The translations under genes and the position numbers were made by a program. From assembly GCA_028290225.1 (NCBI GenBank), contig JAQGKH010000291.1:1-12729 (forward strand): 12,729 nucleotides of DNA, read 5' to 3'. The notes beneath the pieces were generated by a model. It did not search any database. It saw only the letters and a program-made list of their open reading frames with translations, and was not told the DNA's origin. Positions within the stretch are counted from its first letter, which is position 1. Every line of letters begins with the position of its first letter. This DNA is from Devosia sp. Lineage in GTDB: Bacteria; Pseudomonadota; Alphaproteobacteria; Rhizobiales; Devosiaceae. Shown here in pieces: positions 1-6,795 of this stretch.

Positions 1-1644
1 GCACCGGCGGGCGATGAAAGCGTGCTCGACGTGGTGCTGGCGGCCGATACCGAGCGCACAGCGCTGATGGCCGAGGCCGAAACCGCCCAGGATCCGGACC
101 GCATCGGGGAGATTTACATCCGGCTCGCCGATATCGATGCCCATACTGCCGAAGCGCGGGCCTCATCCATTCTCAAGGGCCTCGGCTTCGAGCAGGACCG
201 GCAAACGGCGCCGACGCGCGAGCTGTCGGGCGGGTGGCGGATGCGCGTGGCGCTGGCGGGTGTGTTGTTCAGCCAGCCCGACCTGCTGCTGCTCGACGAA
301 CCCACCAACTATCTCGATCTCGAGGGCACGCTATGGCTGGAAAAGTATCTGGCCACCTACCCTTACACCGTGTTCATGATCTCCCATGATCGCGACCTGC
401 TCAACAAATCGGTAAGCTCGATCATCCATCTCGAGCACAAGAAGCTGACCTTCTACAAAGGCAATTACGACACCTTCGAGACCACCCGCCGCATGCAGAT
501 GGAGCTCAACAACAAGAGCCGCGACAAGGCTTTGGACCAGGTGGCGCATCTGCAAAAGTTCGTGGATCGCTTCAAGGCCAAGGCATCCAAGGCCAAGCAG
601 GCGCAATCGCGCATGAAGATGATCGAAAAACTGCGACCGCCCGCGGCGATGTTCGACGAGTATTCCTCGCCGTTCACGTTCCAGCAGCCCAAGGTCGAGC
701 CTCCTACTCCGATGATCACGCTGGATGGCGTTTCGGCGGGCTATGGCAGCAAGACCATTTTGCGCAACATCAATATGCGCATCGATCCCGAGGATCGCAT
801 TGCCCTGGTGGGCGTCAACGGCAACGGCAAATCGACCTTCGCCAAGCTGCTGGCCGGCGATATTCCGGTGATGGGCGGAACGTTCAGCAAGGGCAAGAAG
901 CTCGAGATCGCCCATTTCGCCCAGCACCAGATGGACAAGCTCAAGCCCGAATGGACGCCGTTCGAGCATGTGATCGAGCTGATGCCGACCGACAGCGAAA
1001 GCAAGCGCCGTTCGCGCCTGTCGCAGATGGGGCTGACAAAGTCGCGCATGGATACGCCGGCCAAGAACCTGTCGGGCGGAGAGCGGGCGCGGCTGCTGAT
1101 GGGTTTGATTACCTTCAGCGGGCCGGGGATGATGATTCTCGACGAGCCCACCAACCATCTCGATATCGACAGCCGCGATGCGCTGGTGCATGCGCTCAAC
1201 GATTATGAGGGCGCGGTGCTGATCATCTCGCATGACCGGCACCTGGTGGAAGCGACCTGCGATACGCTCTGGATCGCCGAGGGTGGCACGATCAAGCAGC
1301 TGGACGAGGATCTCGACAGCTATCAGCGCTCCATCACCGGGGCCAAGGAATCGCGGGGTTCCAAGGAAGATCGCAAGGCCGCCAAGGCGCAGGCAGCGGC
1401 AAAGCGGGCCGAGATCGCGCCGCTCAAGGCCTCGATCAAGGATGTGGAAGCCAAAATCAGTCGGCTCAAGACCGAGATCGGCAAGGTCGAAAGCCAGTTG
1501 CAGGACCCCAAGGTTTATAACGGTCCGGCCGACCGGGTGGTGACGCTGGGCAAGGACAAGGCGCGGTTCACGGCGGATCTCGAAAGCGCCGAGGAAACCT
1601 GGCTGATGCTGAGCGCGGACCTCGAAAGCATGGAAGGGGCATGA
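1..1644 (+). CDS. ABC-F family ATPase, 5' end missing
   Basis: This is a cytoplasmic ABC-F protein, a duplicated ATP-binding cassette protein without membrane segments; the family acts on ribosomes in translation rather than in transport. The frame is open from base 1, so the N-terminus and first Walker A lie outside the window. Numbering from the GTG at base 22 (an internal codon, not the start): first signature LSGG at 68-71, Walker B LDEPTNYLD at 91-99 and H-loop SHD at 121-123. A charged linker at about 151-225 corresponds to the tRNA-contacting arm of ABC-F proteins. The second cassette has Walker A GVNGNGKST at 264-272, signature LSGGE at 350-354, Walker B LDEPTNHLD at 373-381 and H-loop SHD at 403-405. 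The Lys/Ala/Glu-rich tail from about 445 looks like the C-terminal coiled coil of the Uup/YheS subgroups. I cannot choose the subgroup, so no symbol is given. Its stop overlaps the next start. Confidence 0.95.
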   Translation, partial: APAGDESVLDVVLAADTERTALMAEAETAQDPDRIGEIYIRLADIDAHTAEARASSILKGLGFEQDRQTAPTRELSGGWRMRVALAGVLFSQPDLLLLDEPTNYLDLEGTLWLEKYLATYPYTVFMISHDRDLLNKSVSSIIHLEHKKLTFYKGNYDTFETTRRMQMELNNKSRDKALDQVAHLQKFVDRFKAKASKAKQAQSRMKMIEKLRPPAAMFDEYSSPFTFQQPKVEPPTPMITLDGVSAGYGSKTILRNINMRIDPEDRIALVGVNGNGKSTFAKLLAGDIPVMGGTFSKGKKLEIAHFAQHQMDKLKPEWTPFEHVIELMPTDSESKRRSRLSQMGLTKSRMDTPAKNLSGGERARLLMGLITFSGPGMMILDEPTNHLDIDSRDALVHALNDYEGAVLIISHDRHLVEATCDTLWIAEGGTIKQLDEDLDSYQRSITGAKESRGSKEDRKAAKAQAAAKRAEIAPLKASIKDVEAKISRLKTEIGKVESQLQDPKVYNGPADRVVTLGKDKARFTADLESAEETWLMLSADLESMEGA

Positions 1645-2069
1645 GCGCCCCCTCCGCCGCCGAGATCATCGCGCTCCTTGGGCTGGAGCGCCATCCCGAG
1701 GGGGGCTGGTATGCCCAGACCTTTGCCGATGCAGCGGGGCCGGATGGACGGGCGCATTCGACGGCGATCTATTTCCTGCTCGAAGGCGGGGATCGCTCAC
1801 ATTGGCACCGGGTGGATGCGGCGGAGGTGTGGCACTGGTATGCGGGGGCGCCGCTGGTGCTCGAGATCGCCGACAGCAGCGGCTCCTGGGCGCTGGCCCT
1901 GGGGGGTGACCTGCTGGGCGGCGAGCGGCCGCAGGCGGTGGTGCCGCGCGGGGCCTGGCAGGCGGCGCGCAGCACCGGGGAGTGGACGCTGGTGGGGTGC
2001 ACGGTGGCGCCGGGGTTCCGGTTTTCCGGCTTCGAGCTGGCGGCGCCGGACTGGACGCCAGAGCGTTAA
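1641..2069 (+). CDS. DUF985 / cupin_5 family protein
   Basis: A 142-residue protein, the usual length for the DUF985 (cupin_5) family, which has a small beta-barrel fold of the RmlC-like cupin type. Family hallmarks run in order: RHPEGGWY at 17-24, STAIYFLL at 40-47, SHWHR at 53-57, EVWHWYAG at 62-69, VPRGAWQAA at 101-109 and GCTVAPGF at 119-126. The histidines at 54, 56 and 65 are in the positions where cupins usually bind a metal or ligand. There is no signal peptide, so it is probably cytoplasmic. The ATG overlaps the ABC-F stop codon (ATGA, 1641-1644), and GGAAGG lies just upstream at 1632-1637, which supports this start and suggests translational coupling. The biochemical function of the family is not firmly known; any enzymatic role would be a guess. 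Confidence 0.92.
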   Translation: MSAPSAAEIIALLGLERHPEGGWYAQTFADAAGPDGRAHSTAIYFLLEGGDRSHWHRVDAAEVWHWYAGAPLVLEIADSSGSWALALGGDLLGGERPQAVVPRGAWQAARSTGEWTLVGCTVAPGFRFSGFELAAPDWTPER

Positions 2070-2088
2070 GCAGGTTTGGGGGGCGAAG

Positions 2089-2117
2089 TTGACACCCTTG
2101 CCCCGGTGGCTTTTGCT
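2089..2117 (+). promoter_or_regulatory. possible promoter for the metallopeptidase gene
   Basis: A perfect TTGACA (2089-2094) lies in the 79-base gap after the cupin gene. At a 17-base spacing the -10 position reads TTTGCT (2112-2117), which matches only three of six consensus bases. Weak -10 elements are common in alphaproteobacteria. Transcription would begin about 25 bases before the ATG at 2149. This is a suggestion from spacing and the -35 match alone. Confidence 0.3.
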
Positions 2118-2148
2118 GGCCCATGTGCTGATCACCCGAAAGCTTGCG

Positions 2149-2970
2149 ATGCGCCGTTTTGGCCCGAGTTTTGCCATTGCCCTGCTGGTCTGCCTGGGGC
2201 TGGGTGCGGGCGCAGCGCAGGGGCAGCAGACCGGGGCCGAGCGCCAGGCACGGGTGATCGAGTTCGCCGCCAATAACAGCTTGTTCGTGCTGTATCATGA
2301 AATGGCGCATCTGCTGGTGGATCAGCTCGGGCTGCCGGTGCTGGGCCGCGAAGAAGATGCGGCCGACAACATGGCGAGCTGGATCCTGCTGAACAAGGGG
2401 ACGCCCGAGGCCGGAACGGCGCTGACCGATGCCGCGCGGGGATGGCTTTTGTCGGGCCTGGTGTATGGGGCCGAACTCGACGACAGCGATTTTTACGGCA
2501 ATCATAGCCTCGACCGGCAGCGGGCGTTCCAGATCGTGTGCCTGATGGTAGGCAGCGACGTGGAAGCTTACACATCCGTTGCCAATGCCTATGCGATCGA
2601 TCCGGGACGGCAGGACACCTGCCCCGACGACTACCGGCTGGTGAACCGGAGCCTGGGAAAATTGCTGGCCGGGCGAGACCGCAAGAAGAGCAAGACCCGG
2701 GTGGAGGTCAGCTTCCAGGCAGTGAGCGGGGCGCTGCGAGGGCCGGCGGAGGCGTTCGAGGCCAGTGGCGTGTTCGAGCAGGTCGCCGACGAACTGCGCC
2801 GCAACTACAGCCTGCGCAAGCCGGTGCAACTCAACGCCAAGCGCTGCGGCGAAGCCAATGCGTTTTATGACCCCGACACGGTCGAGATCATCTTTTGCTA
2901 TGAGATGATGCAGGACTTCATGGCGCTTTATACCAGCCAGAAGCCGGGCAAGGCTGTGCCCCTGCCCTGA
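2149..2970 (+). CDS. secreted DUF4344-type zinc metallopeptidase
   Basis: A 273-residue exported protein. The N-terminus MRRFGPSFAIALLVCLG continues to AAQGQQ and is a classical signal peptide, with likely cleavage near residue 25, so the mature protein should be periplasmic. The zinc-protease motif HEMAH is at 50-54 and is followed by GLPVLGREEDAADN at 61-74, the acidic stretch characteristic of DUF4344 metallopeptidases that probably supplies a third ligand. The mature part has four cysteines, including two near the C-terminus (RCGEAN and FCYEM), which may form disulfides. ATG 2149 is chosen because it gives a compact signal peptide; an in-frame GTG at 2125 would add eight residues. I see no clear Shine-Dalgarno sequence for either. 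The frame is open much further upstream, but that part is a shadow of the cupin gene. The substrate is unknown. Confidence 0.86.
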   Translation: MRRFGPSFAIALLVCLGLGAGAAQGQQTGAERQARVIEFAANNSLFVLYHEMAHLLVDQLGLPVLGREEDAADNMASWILLNKGTPEAGTALTDAARGWLLSGLVYGAELDDSDFYGNHSLDRQRAFQIVCLMVGSDVEAYTSVANAYAIDPGRQDTCPDDYRLVNRSLGKLLAGRDRKKSKTRVEVSFQAVSGALRGPAEAFEASGVFEQVADELRRNYSLRKPVQLNAKRCGEANAFYDPDTVEIIFCYEMMQDFMALYTSQKPGKAVPLP

Positions 2971-2972
2971 GC

Positions 2973-3590
2973 TCAGCTGAATCCGACATAGCGGCCGGGG
3001 CGATGGTTGGTGGCGACGATGAGGTTGAGCACCACGGCCCCAAGCAGGGAATACAGCACCCGGTCGAAGGGCAGGATGAAGAAGGCGGCGAGCAGGACCA
3101 GTCCGTCAACGCCCAGCTGGAAATAGCCCGCGCGGATGCCCCAATTGTCCTGCAGGTACAAGGACAGGATGTTGATGCCGCCCACGCTGGCCTTGTGGCG
3201 GAACAGCGACAGAACGCCGAGCCCGATCATGCCGCCGCCCATCAGCGCCGCATAAAGCGGCTCGATATGGCTGATATCGAGCCAGGTGGGGATGGCGGAG
3301 GAAAAGAACGACACCAGCAGCACGCAGCAAAAAGTCTTGAGAGCGAAGGGCCAGCCCATGCGCAACACCGCCAGCACATAGAATGGCAGGTTGATCACGA
3401 AGAACAGGACGCCGAAGCTGAGGCCCGTGGCGTATTGCAGCAAGAGCGCGAGGCCCGCCGTGCTGCCGGTGATCAGGGTAACCTGGGCATAAAACACGAT
3501 GCCCAAGCCGACCAGCATGGTGCCGATCAGCATGGCAAAGATGTCCTCGGCCAATGTGTGGCGGCTAGGGGTCGAAAGGTCGGGAGTCAT
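2973..3590 (-). CDS. YitT family membrane protein
   Basis: A 205-residue integral inner-membrane protein of the YitT (DUF161) family. About six or seven hydrophobic segments can be seen, roughly at 17-36, 38-52, 57-77, 81-103, 111-130, 154-173 and 178-193. Family-like stretches include TGSTAGLALLLQY at 41-53, the FFVINLPFY helix at 63-71, and RHKASVGGINIL at 131-142 followed by GIRAGYFQLGVD at 151-162. The soluble C-terminal DUF2179 domain found in Firmicutes YitT proteins is absent; the protein ends soon after the last helix. The start overlaps the holC stop by four bases (ATGA, read 3590 to 3587), so it is translationally coupled and is the last gene of the pepA-holC operon. The transported substrate, if any, is not established for this family. 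Confidence 0.9.
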   Translation of the reverse strand: MTPDLSTPSRHTLAEDIFAMLIGTMLVGLGIVFYAQVTLITGSTAGLALLLQYATGLSFGVLFFVINLPFYVLAVLRMGWPFALKTFCCVLLVSFFSSAIPTWLDISHIEPLYAALMGGGMIGLGVLSLFRHKASVGGINILSLYLQDNWGIRAGYFQLGVDGLVLLAAFFILPFDRVLYSLLGAVVLNLIVATNHRPGRYVGFS

Positions 3591-4033
3591 GCGCGTTTCA
3601 CCCAGCGACCATCGGGGCCCTGCTGCCAGTAAGTCACCTCATTGCCGGGCGTCAAAGCGCGCCAGGCCAGTCGGGCTTCGGCAACGGCATCAGGATCGTG
3701 GCCGGAAAACAGATAAACGATGCGCTGGTAGCCCTCGGCCGATGGCGGGACGGCGCGATCCACGTAAAAGCGCACGGCGGCGCCGTTGGGATTGTCGCTG
3801 CCGGTAGTTAGGAGGACTGGCTGGTGCGCCTCGGCATCATCGCCGGCCAGGCCATGGGGCAGGAAGCTGTCGTCGCGATAGGTCCACAGATGCGCTTCGA
3901 GGGCTTCGGCCCGCTCGGCGCTGCCGATCTCCACCACGGCCCGCCAGCCGCGTTCAAGGGTTTTTTCAAGCAGTTGGGGCAGCACTGCCTCAAGGGGGCG
4001 CTGTTCGAGATGGTAAAACAGAACTTCGGCCAT
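3587..4033 (-). CDS. holC: DNA polymerase III chi subunit
   Basis: A 148-residue cytoplasmic protein matching the chi subunit of the DNA polymerase III clamp-loader complex, which in E. coli binds psi and the C-terminus of single-strand-binding protein. Hallmarks are FYHLEQRPLEAVLPQLLEKT at 6-25, GWRAVV at 29-34, LWTYRDDSFLPHG at 49-61, NPNGAAVRFYVD at 81-92 and the C-terminal VTYWQQGPDGRWVKRA at 133-148. The length is normal for alphaproteobacterial HolC. It starts 15 bases after the pepA stop, and GGAG lies five bases before its ATG. The pepA-holC pairing is a widespread gene order in proteobacteria. Its stop overlaps the start of the YitT gene. Confidence 0.95.
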   Translation of the reverse strand: MAEVLFYHLEQRPLEAVLPQLLEKTLERGWRAVVEIGSAERAEALEAHLWTYRDDSFLPHGLAGDDAEAHQPVLLTTGSDNPNGAAVRFYVDRAVPPSAEGYQRIVYLFSGHDPDAVAEARLAWRALTPGNEVTYWQQGPDGRWVKRA

Positions 4034-4048
4034 GCGGGCTCCGCGGGT

Positions 4049-5524
4049 TCAGCCCTGATAGAAGTCGCGGACCAGACGGTCGAGCAAGGCGACGCCAAAG
4101 CCCGGCGCCCAGGAGGCATTGGTCTCGGTGTTGCCGGCGCCAAAGGCGGTGCCGGCGATATCGAGATGGGCCCAGGGCACGTCGTTGACGAAATGCTGCA
4201 GGAAATGGGCAGCGGTGATGGAGCCGGCGGGGCGGCCGCCGGTGTTCTTGATGTCAGCGAAACGCGACTCAATCAGCTTTTCATAAGCAGGCGAGAGCGG
4301 CAGGCGCCACAGCTTCTCGTTGGCGGAAAGGCCGGCATTGAGCAGCTGGATCGAGAGCTCGTCATTGTTGGAGAAGAGGCCGGCGTGATCATGGCCGAGG
4401 GCGACGATGACGGCGCCGGTCAGCGTCGCCAGATTGATCATGAAGCGCGGCTTGAAACGCTCCTGGGTGTACCAGAGCGCGTCGGCGAGCACGAGCCGGC
4501 CTTCGGCATCGGTGTTGACCACTTCGATGGTGGTGCCGGACATGGCCTTGATGATGTCGCCCGGGCGGACAGCAGTGGCCGAGGGCATGTTTTCAACGAG
4601 GCCGATGACGCCCACGGCATTGACGGGAGCCTTGCGCCTGGCCAGCGCCAGCATCAGGCCCGTCACGGCTGCGGCGCCGCCCATGTCGCCCTTCATGTCT
4701 TCCATGCTGGCGGCCGGCTTGATGGAAATGCCGCCGCTGTCGAACACCACCCCCTTGCCCACAAAGGCGAGGGGCGCAACGCCCGTATCGCCGCCGCGCC
4801 ACTGCATGATGGCGAGGCGCGCCGGACGGGCGGAGCCCTGGGCCACGCAGAGCAGCGATTCCATGCCCAGCTTTTTCATGTCCTCGGGCAGCAGGATCTC
4901 GACATGGACACCGTATTCGCTGAGCTCGGAAACCCGGGCGGCGAACTCCACCGGTCCCAGCACATTGGCGGGCTCGTTGATCAATTCGCGCGCCAGCAGG
5001 GTGCCATCCACCACGGCGCCCCGCTCGGCAATGGCGGTGTCGGCAGCGGCGGGATCGGCCACATGGAGGGTAATGGTCAGCGCAGGCGGCGCGTCGTCGC
5101 GGGCAGCCTTGTATTTATCGAACTTGTAGTGGCGCAGGCGCAGCCCGGCGGCCAGTTCAGCGACGGCGGTGGGGGAAGCCCCCGGCTCATCCACCATCAC
5201 CGACACAATAGGCGCACGGGTCGCCAGGATCTTGGCGAGGAGCGAACCGCCCCGATCGGTCCAGGCATTGAGCGGGACCGCGTGGCCGAGCGGACCAGCG
5301 CCCAGCACCAGAACTCGCCCCCCGGCATGGATCACATCCAGCGCCTGGCCCTGCTTGCCAGCAAAGGAAGCAGCTTGGCTGGCCGCGTTCCAATCCAGTC
5401 CGGTAGATCCCCAGATGGATGCGGCGGCGCCGGCGGGCGCCTGTTCCTCATGGGCATAAACAATGGCGAGAGGGGCTACAGCGCCGGAAAGCGCCGCGGT
5501 CTGGAGGTGAAGTTCTTGGGGCAT
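4049..5524 (-). CDS. pepA: leucyl aminopeptidase (M17 family)
   Basis: A 491-residue cytosolic M17 aminopeptidase that removes N-terminal residues from peptides using two metal ions; E. coli PepA has 503 residues. The C-terminal catalytic domain carries the full active site. VGKGVVFDSGG at 255-265 gives Lys257 and Asp262, followed by Lys269 and Asp280, and NTDAEGRLVLADAL at 337-350 gives Asp339, Glu341 and Arg343. The spacing of these residues equals that of E. coli PepA (Lys270, Asp275, Lys282, Asp293, Asp352, Glu354). The N-terminal domain (about 1-165) is more divergent, as usual. An in-frame ATG at 5605 would add 27 residues that look non-conserved. I chose ATG 5524 because MPQELHLQTA resembles a normal family start and AAGG lies eight bases upstream. 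It is the first gene of the operon with holC and the YitT gene. Confidence 0.96.
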   Translation of the reverse strand: MPQELHLQTAALSGAVAPLAIVYAHEEQAPAGAAASIWGSTGLDWNAASQAASFAGKQGQALDVIHAGGRVLVLGAGPLGHAVPLNAWTDRGGSLLAKILATRAPIVSVMVDEPGASPTAVAELAAGLRLRHYKFDKYKAARDDAPPALTITLHVADPAAADTAIAERGAVVDGTLLARELINEPANVLGPVEFAARVSELSEYGVHVEILLPEDMKKLGMESLLCVAQGSARPARLAIMQWRGGDTGVAPLAFVGKGVVFDSGGISIKPAASMEDMKGDMGGAAAVTGLMLALARRKAPVNAVGVIGLVENMPSATAVRPGDIIKAMSGTTIEVVNTDAEGRLVLADALWYTQERFKPRFMINLATLTGAVIVALGHDHAGLFSNNDELSIQLLNAGLSANEKLWRLPLSPAYEKLIESRFADIKNTGGRPAGSITAAHFLQHFVNDVPWAHLDIAGTAFGAGNTETNASWAPGFGVALLDRLVRDFYQG

Positions 5525-5724
5525 TGAAGGGCCTTGTTGGCGAAGTCGGCGCGGGGTGTGCGCAAAGGTTGGCGCAGCATTCACGAGGTTTGGCGCCCGC
5601 GTCAATCCCGCAACAGCGGCGCGGCAAAGGGCCCCGAGTCCCTGCCCCGCGCTTGAACGGGAGCGGGAAACGGCTCAAGGTCGCGGCAGCAGTTGTTTGA
5701 AAGCGCGAGATTTCCAGCCCGACA
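5525..5724. other. divergent intergenic region between pepA and lptF
   Basis: These 200 bases separate the minus-strand pepA operon from the plus-strand lpt cluster and should hold both promoters. I see no convincing coding region or RNA gene. An imperfect inverted repeat is present (GCGCGG 5619-5624 with CCGCGC 5647-5652, and AGGG 5628-5631 with CCCT 5640-5643), but such repeats arise easily at this GC content. TTGAAC at 5653-5658 could be a -35 element for lptF, but no good -10 follows. The lptF ribosome-binding site is weak, with only GAGA near 5707. Confidence 0.6.
5576..5605 (-). promoter_or_regulatory. possible pepA promoter
   Basis: On the minus strand, TTGACG (5605-5600) is followed after 18 bases by AATGCT (5581-5576), which has three of six matches to a -10 consensus. 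Transcription would start about 45 bases before the chosen pepA ATG at 5524, and downstream of the alternative ATG at 5605, so the site would also favour the shorter protein. The -10 match is weak and this is only a candidate. Confidence 0.3.
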
Positions 5725-6795
5725 ATGCAGCGATTGACGCGTTACCTGGTGCACCTGTTTGTTCGCGATGCCGTGATCCTGTTCGGCGTGGTCTGCGTGC
5801 TGCTGTGGCTGGTCAATTGCCTGCGCTCGTTTGATGTGGTGGCGGTCAAGGGGCAGAACCTGGTGACGCTCGCCCTGCAGGCGCTGCTGACCATGCCGCC
5901 ACTGGCGCTGACCTTTGCTTATGTGTGCATCGGCATCGGAGTGGCGCGCGCCCTACAGGCGCTGCAGAACAATCGCGAGCTCCATATCATCCACACCAGC
6001 CATGGGCTGGGTTCGCTGTGGCGTGCTACGGGGATCGTTGCCGCGGGCGGCATGATGTTCGTGCTGCTGCTGAGCAATTTCGTCGAGCCCTATGCCAATA
6101 GGCGCGTCAATGTTCTGGCCACCAGCATTGCCGCTGACCTCGTCAGTTCCACGCTCAAGCCCAAGCGCTTCACTCAGGTGACCCCCGGGGTGGTGCTGCT
6201 GATCGGGGGACGCTCGGGCAATGGAGAAATCAGTGATTTCTTTGCCGATGACCGGCGCGATGCGCGCACGCAGCGCACCTATGTCGCCAAATCGGCCCGG
6301 GTTGGACGCAGCGGCGAGAACTACATGCTGGAGCTGCATGATGGCTCGCTGCAATACACCGAAAGCACAGGGCAGTTTTCCCAGATCTCGTTTGCGCGCT
6401 ATGACCTAAGCGTCGAGCGGCTGACGCAAACGGCCGAGGAAAATTATCGCTTCCGCGAACAGGACAGCGCTTCGGCGGTGATCGCGGCACTGCGTAGCGG
6501 CCAGTGGACGCCCGAGTTGCGGGCAAATCTGCTGGAGCGCCAGGCACCAGCGCTCGCTGTTGCGGGCATCTGCGCGCTAATGGTGGCGCTGCTGGGTTTT
6601 CCCAGCGGCAGGCGCAGCCGGTTCACAGTGCCAATCGAGGCGCTGGTCATGCTGCTGGCTTTTGCCGAGCGAGGGGTCAGCTCCTATAGCCCGCTGGGAC
6701 CGGGAACCGGGGGGGTCGTGCTGATCCTCACGGGCGTGGGGGTGATCGTTGCGCGTGCCTGGCCGCGCTCGCCCGGACAGGCGGTGCAGGCATGA
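5725..6795 (+). CDS. lptF: LPS export ABC transporter permease LptF
   Basis: A 356-residue inner-membrane permease. With LptG and the ATPase LptB it forms the LptB2FG complex, which extracts lipopolysaccharide from the inner membrane and passes it to LptC/LptA. The topology is that of the LptF/LptG (YjgP/YjgQ) family: N-terminal helices at roughly 15-33, 55-78 and 100-119, a periplasmic beta-jellyroll domain at about 125-265, then helices at roughly 273-291, 301-316 and 328-345. The start MQRLTRYLVH, with its short basic N-terminus, is typical. The expected coupling-helix region is NRELHIIHTSHGLGSLWRA (83-101), which differs from the usual small-residue pattern seen in the LptG here. The gene opens the lpt cluster and overlaps lptG by four bases (ATGA, 6792-6795). 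F and G are assigned by order and sequence style; the two proteins are homologous. Confidence 0.92.
   Translation: MQRLTRYLVHLFVRDAVILFGVVCVLLWLVNCLRSFDVVAVKGQNLVTLALQALLTMPPLALTFAYVCIGIGVARALQALQNNRELHIIHTSHGLGSLWRATGIVAAGGMMFVLLLSNFVEPYANRRVNVLATSIAADLVSSTLKPKRFTQVTPGVVLLIGGRSGNGEISDFFADDRRDARTQRTYVAKSARVGRSGENYMLELHDGSLQYTESTGQFSQISFARYDLSVERLTQTAEENYRFREQDSASAVIAALRSGQWTPELRANLLERQAPALAVAGICALMVALLGFPSGRRSRFTVPIEALVMLLAFAERGVSSYSPLGPGTGGVVLILTGVGVIVARAWPRSPGQAVQA

Noticed and set aside
1678..2148. Long upstream extension of the metallopeptidase frame, and the minus-strand frame at 1666-2829
   Set aside because: The extension overlaps the cupin gene in another frame and is Arg/Trp/Gly-rich. 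The signal peptide at 2149 marks the real start. The minus-strand frame is Pro/Ala/Arg-rich antisense shadow.
3824..5527. 567-codon plus-strand open frame opposite holC and pepA
   Set aside because: It is a shadow of minus-strand genes with complete catalytic motifs. The translation is rich in Gly, Arg and His with no family resemblance; long antisense frames are common at high GC.
5525..5605. ATG 5605 as the pepA start
   Set aside because: It would add 27 residues with no family resemblance, and it overlaps the candidate promoter region; ATG 5524 has a better ribosome-binding site.
5619..5652. Imperfect hairpin in the pepA-lptF intergenic region
   Set aside because: The stem is broken by a 3x3 internal loop and has no T tract, and such repeats are expected by chance in GC-rich DNA.
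5666..5694. EcfG-type general-stress promoter before lptF (GGAAAC with GTT)
   Set aside because: The spacing of 20 bases is too long and the -35 element carries an extra A.
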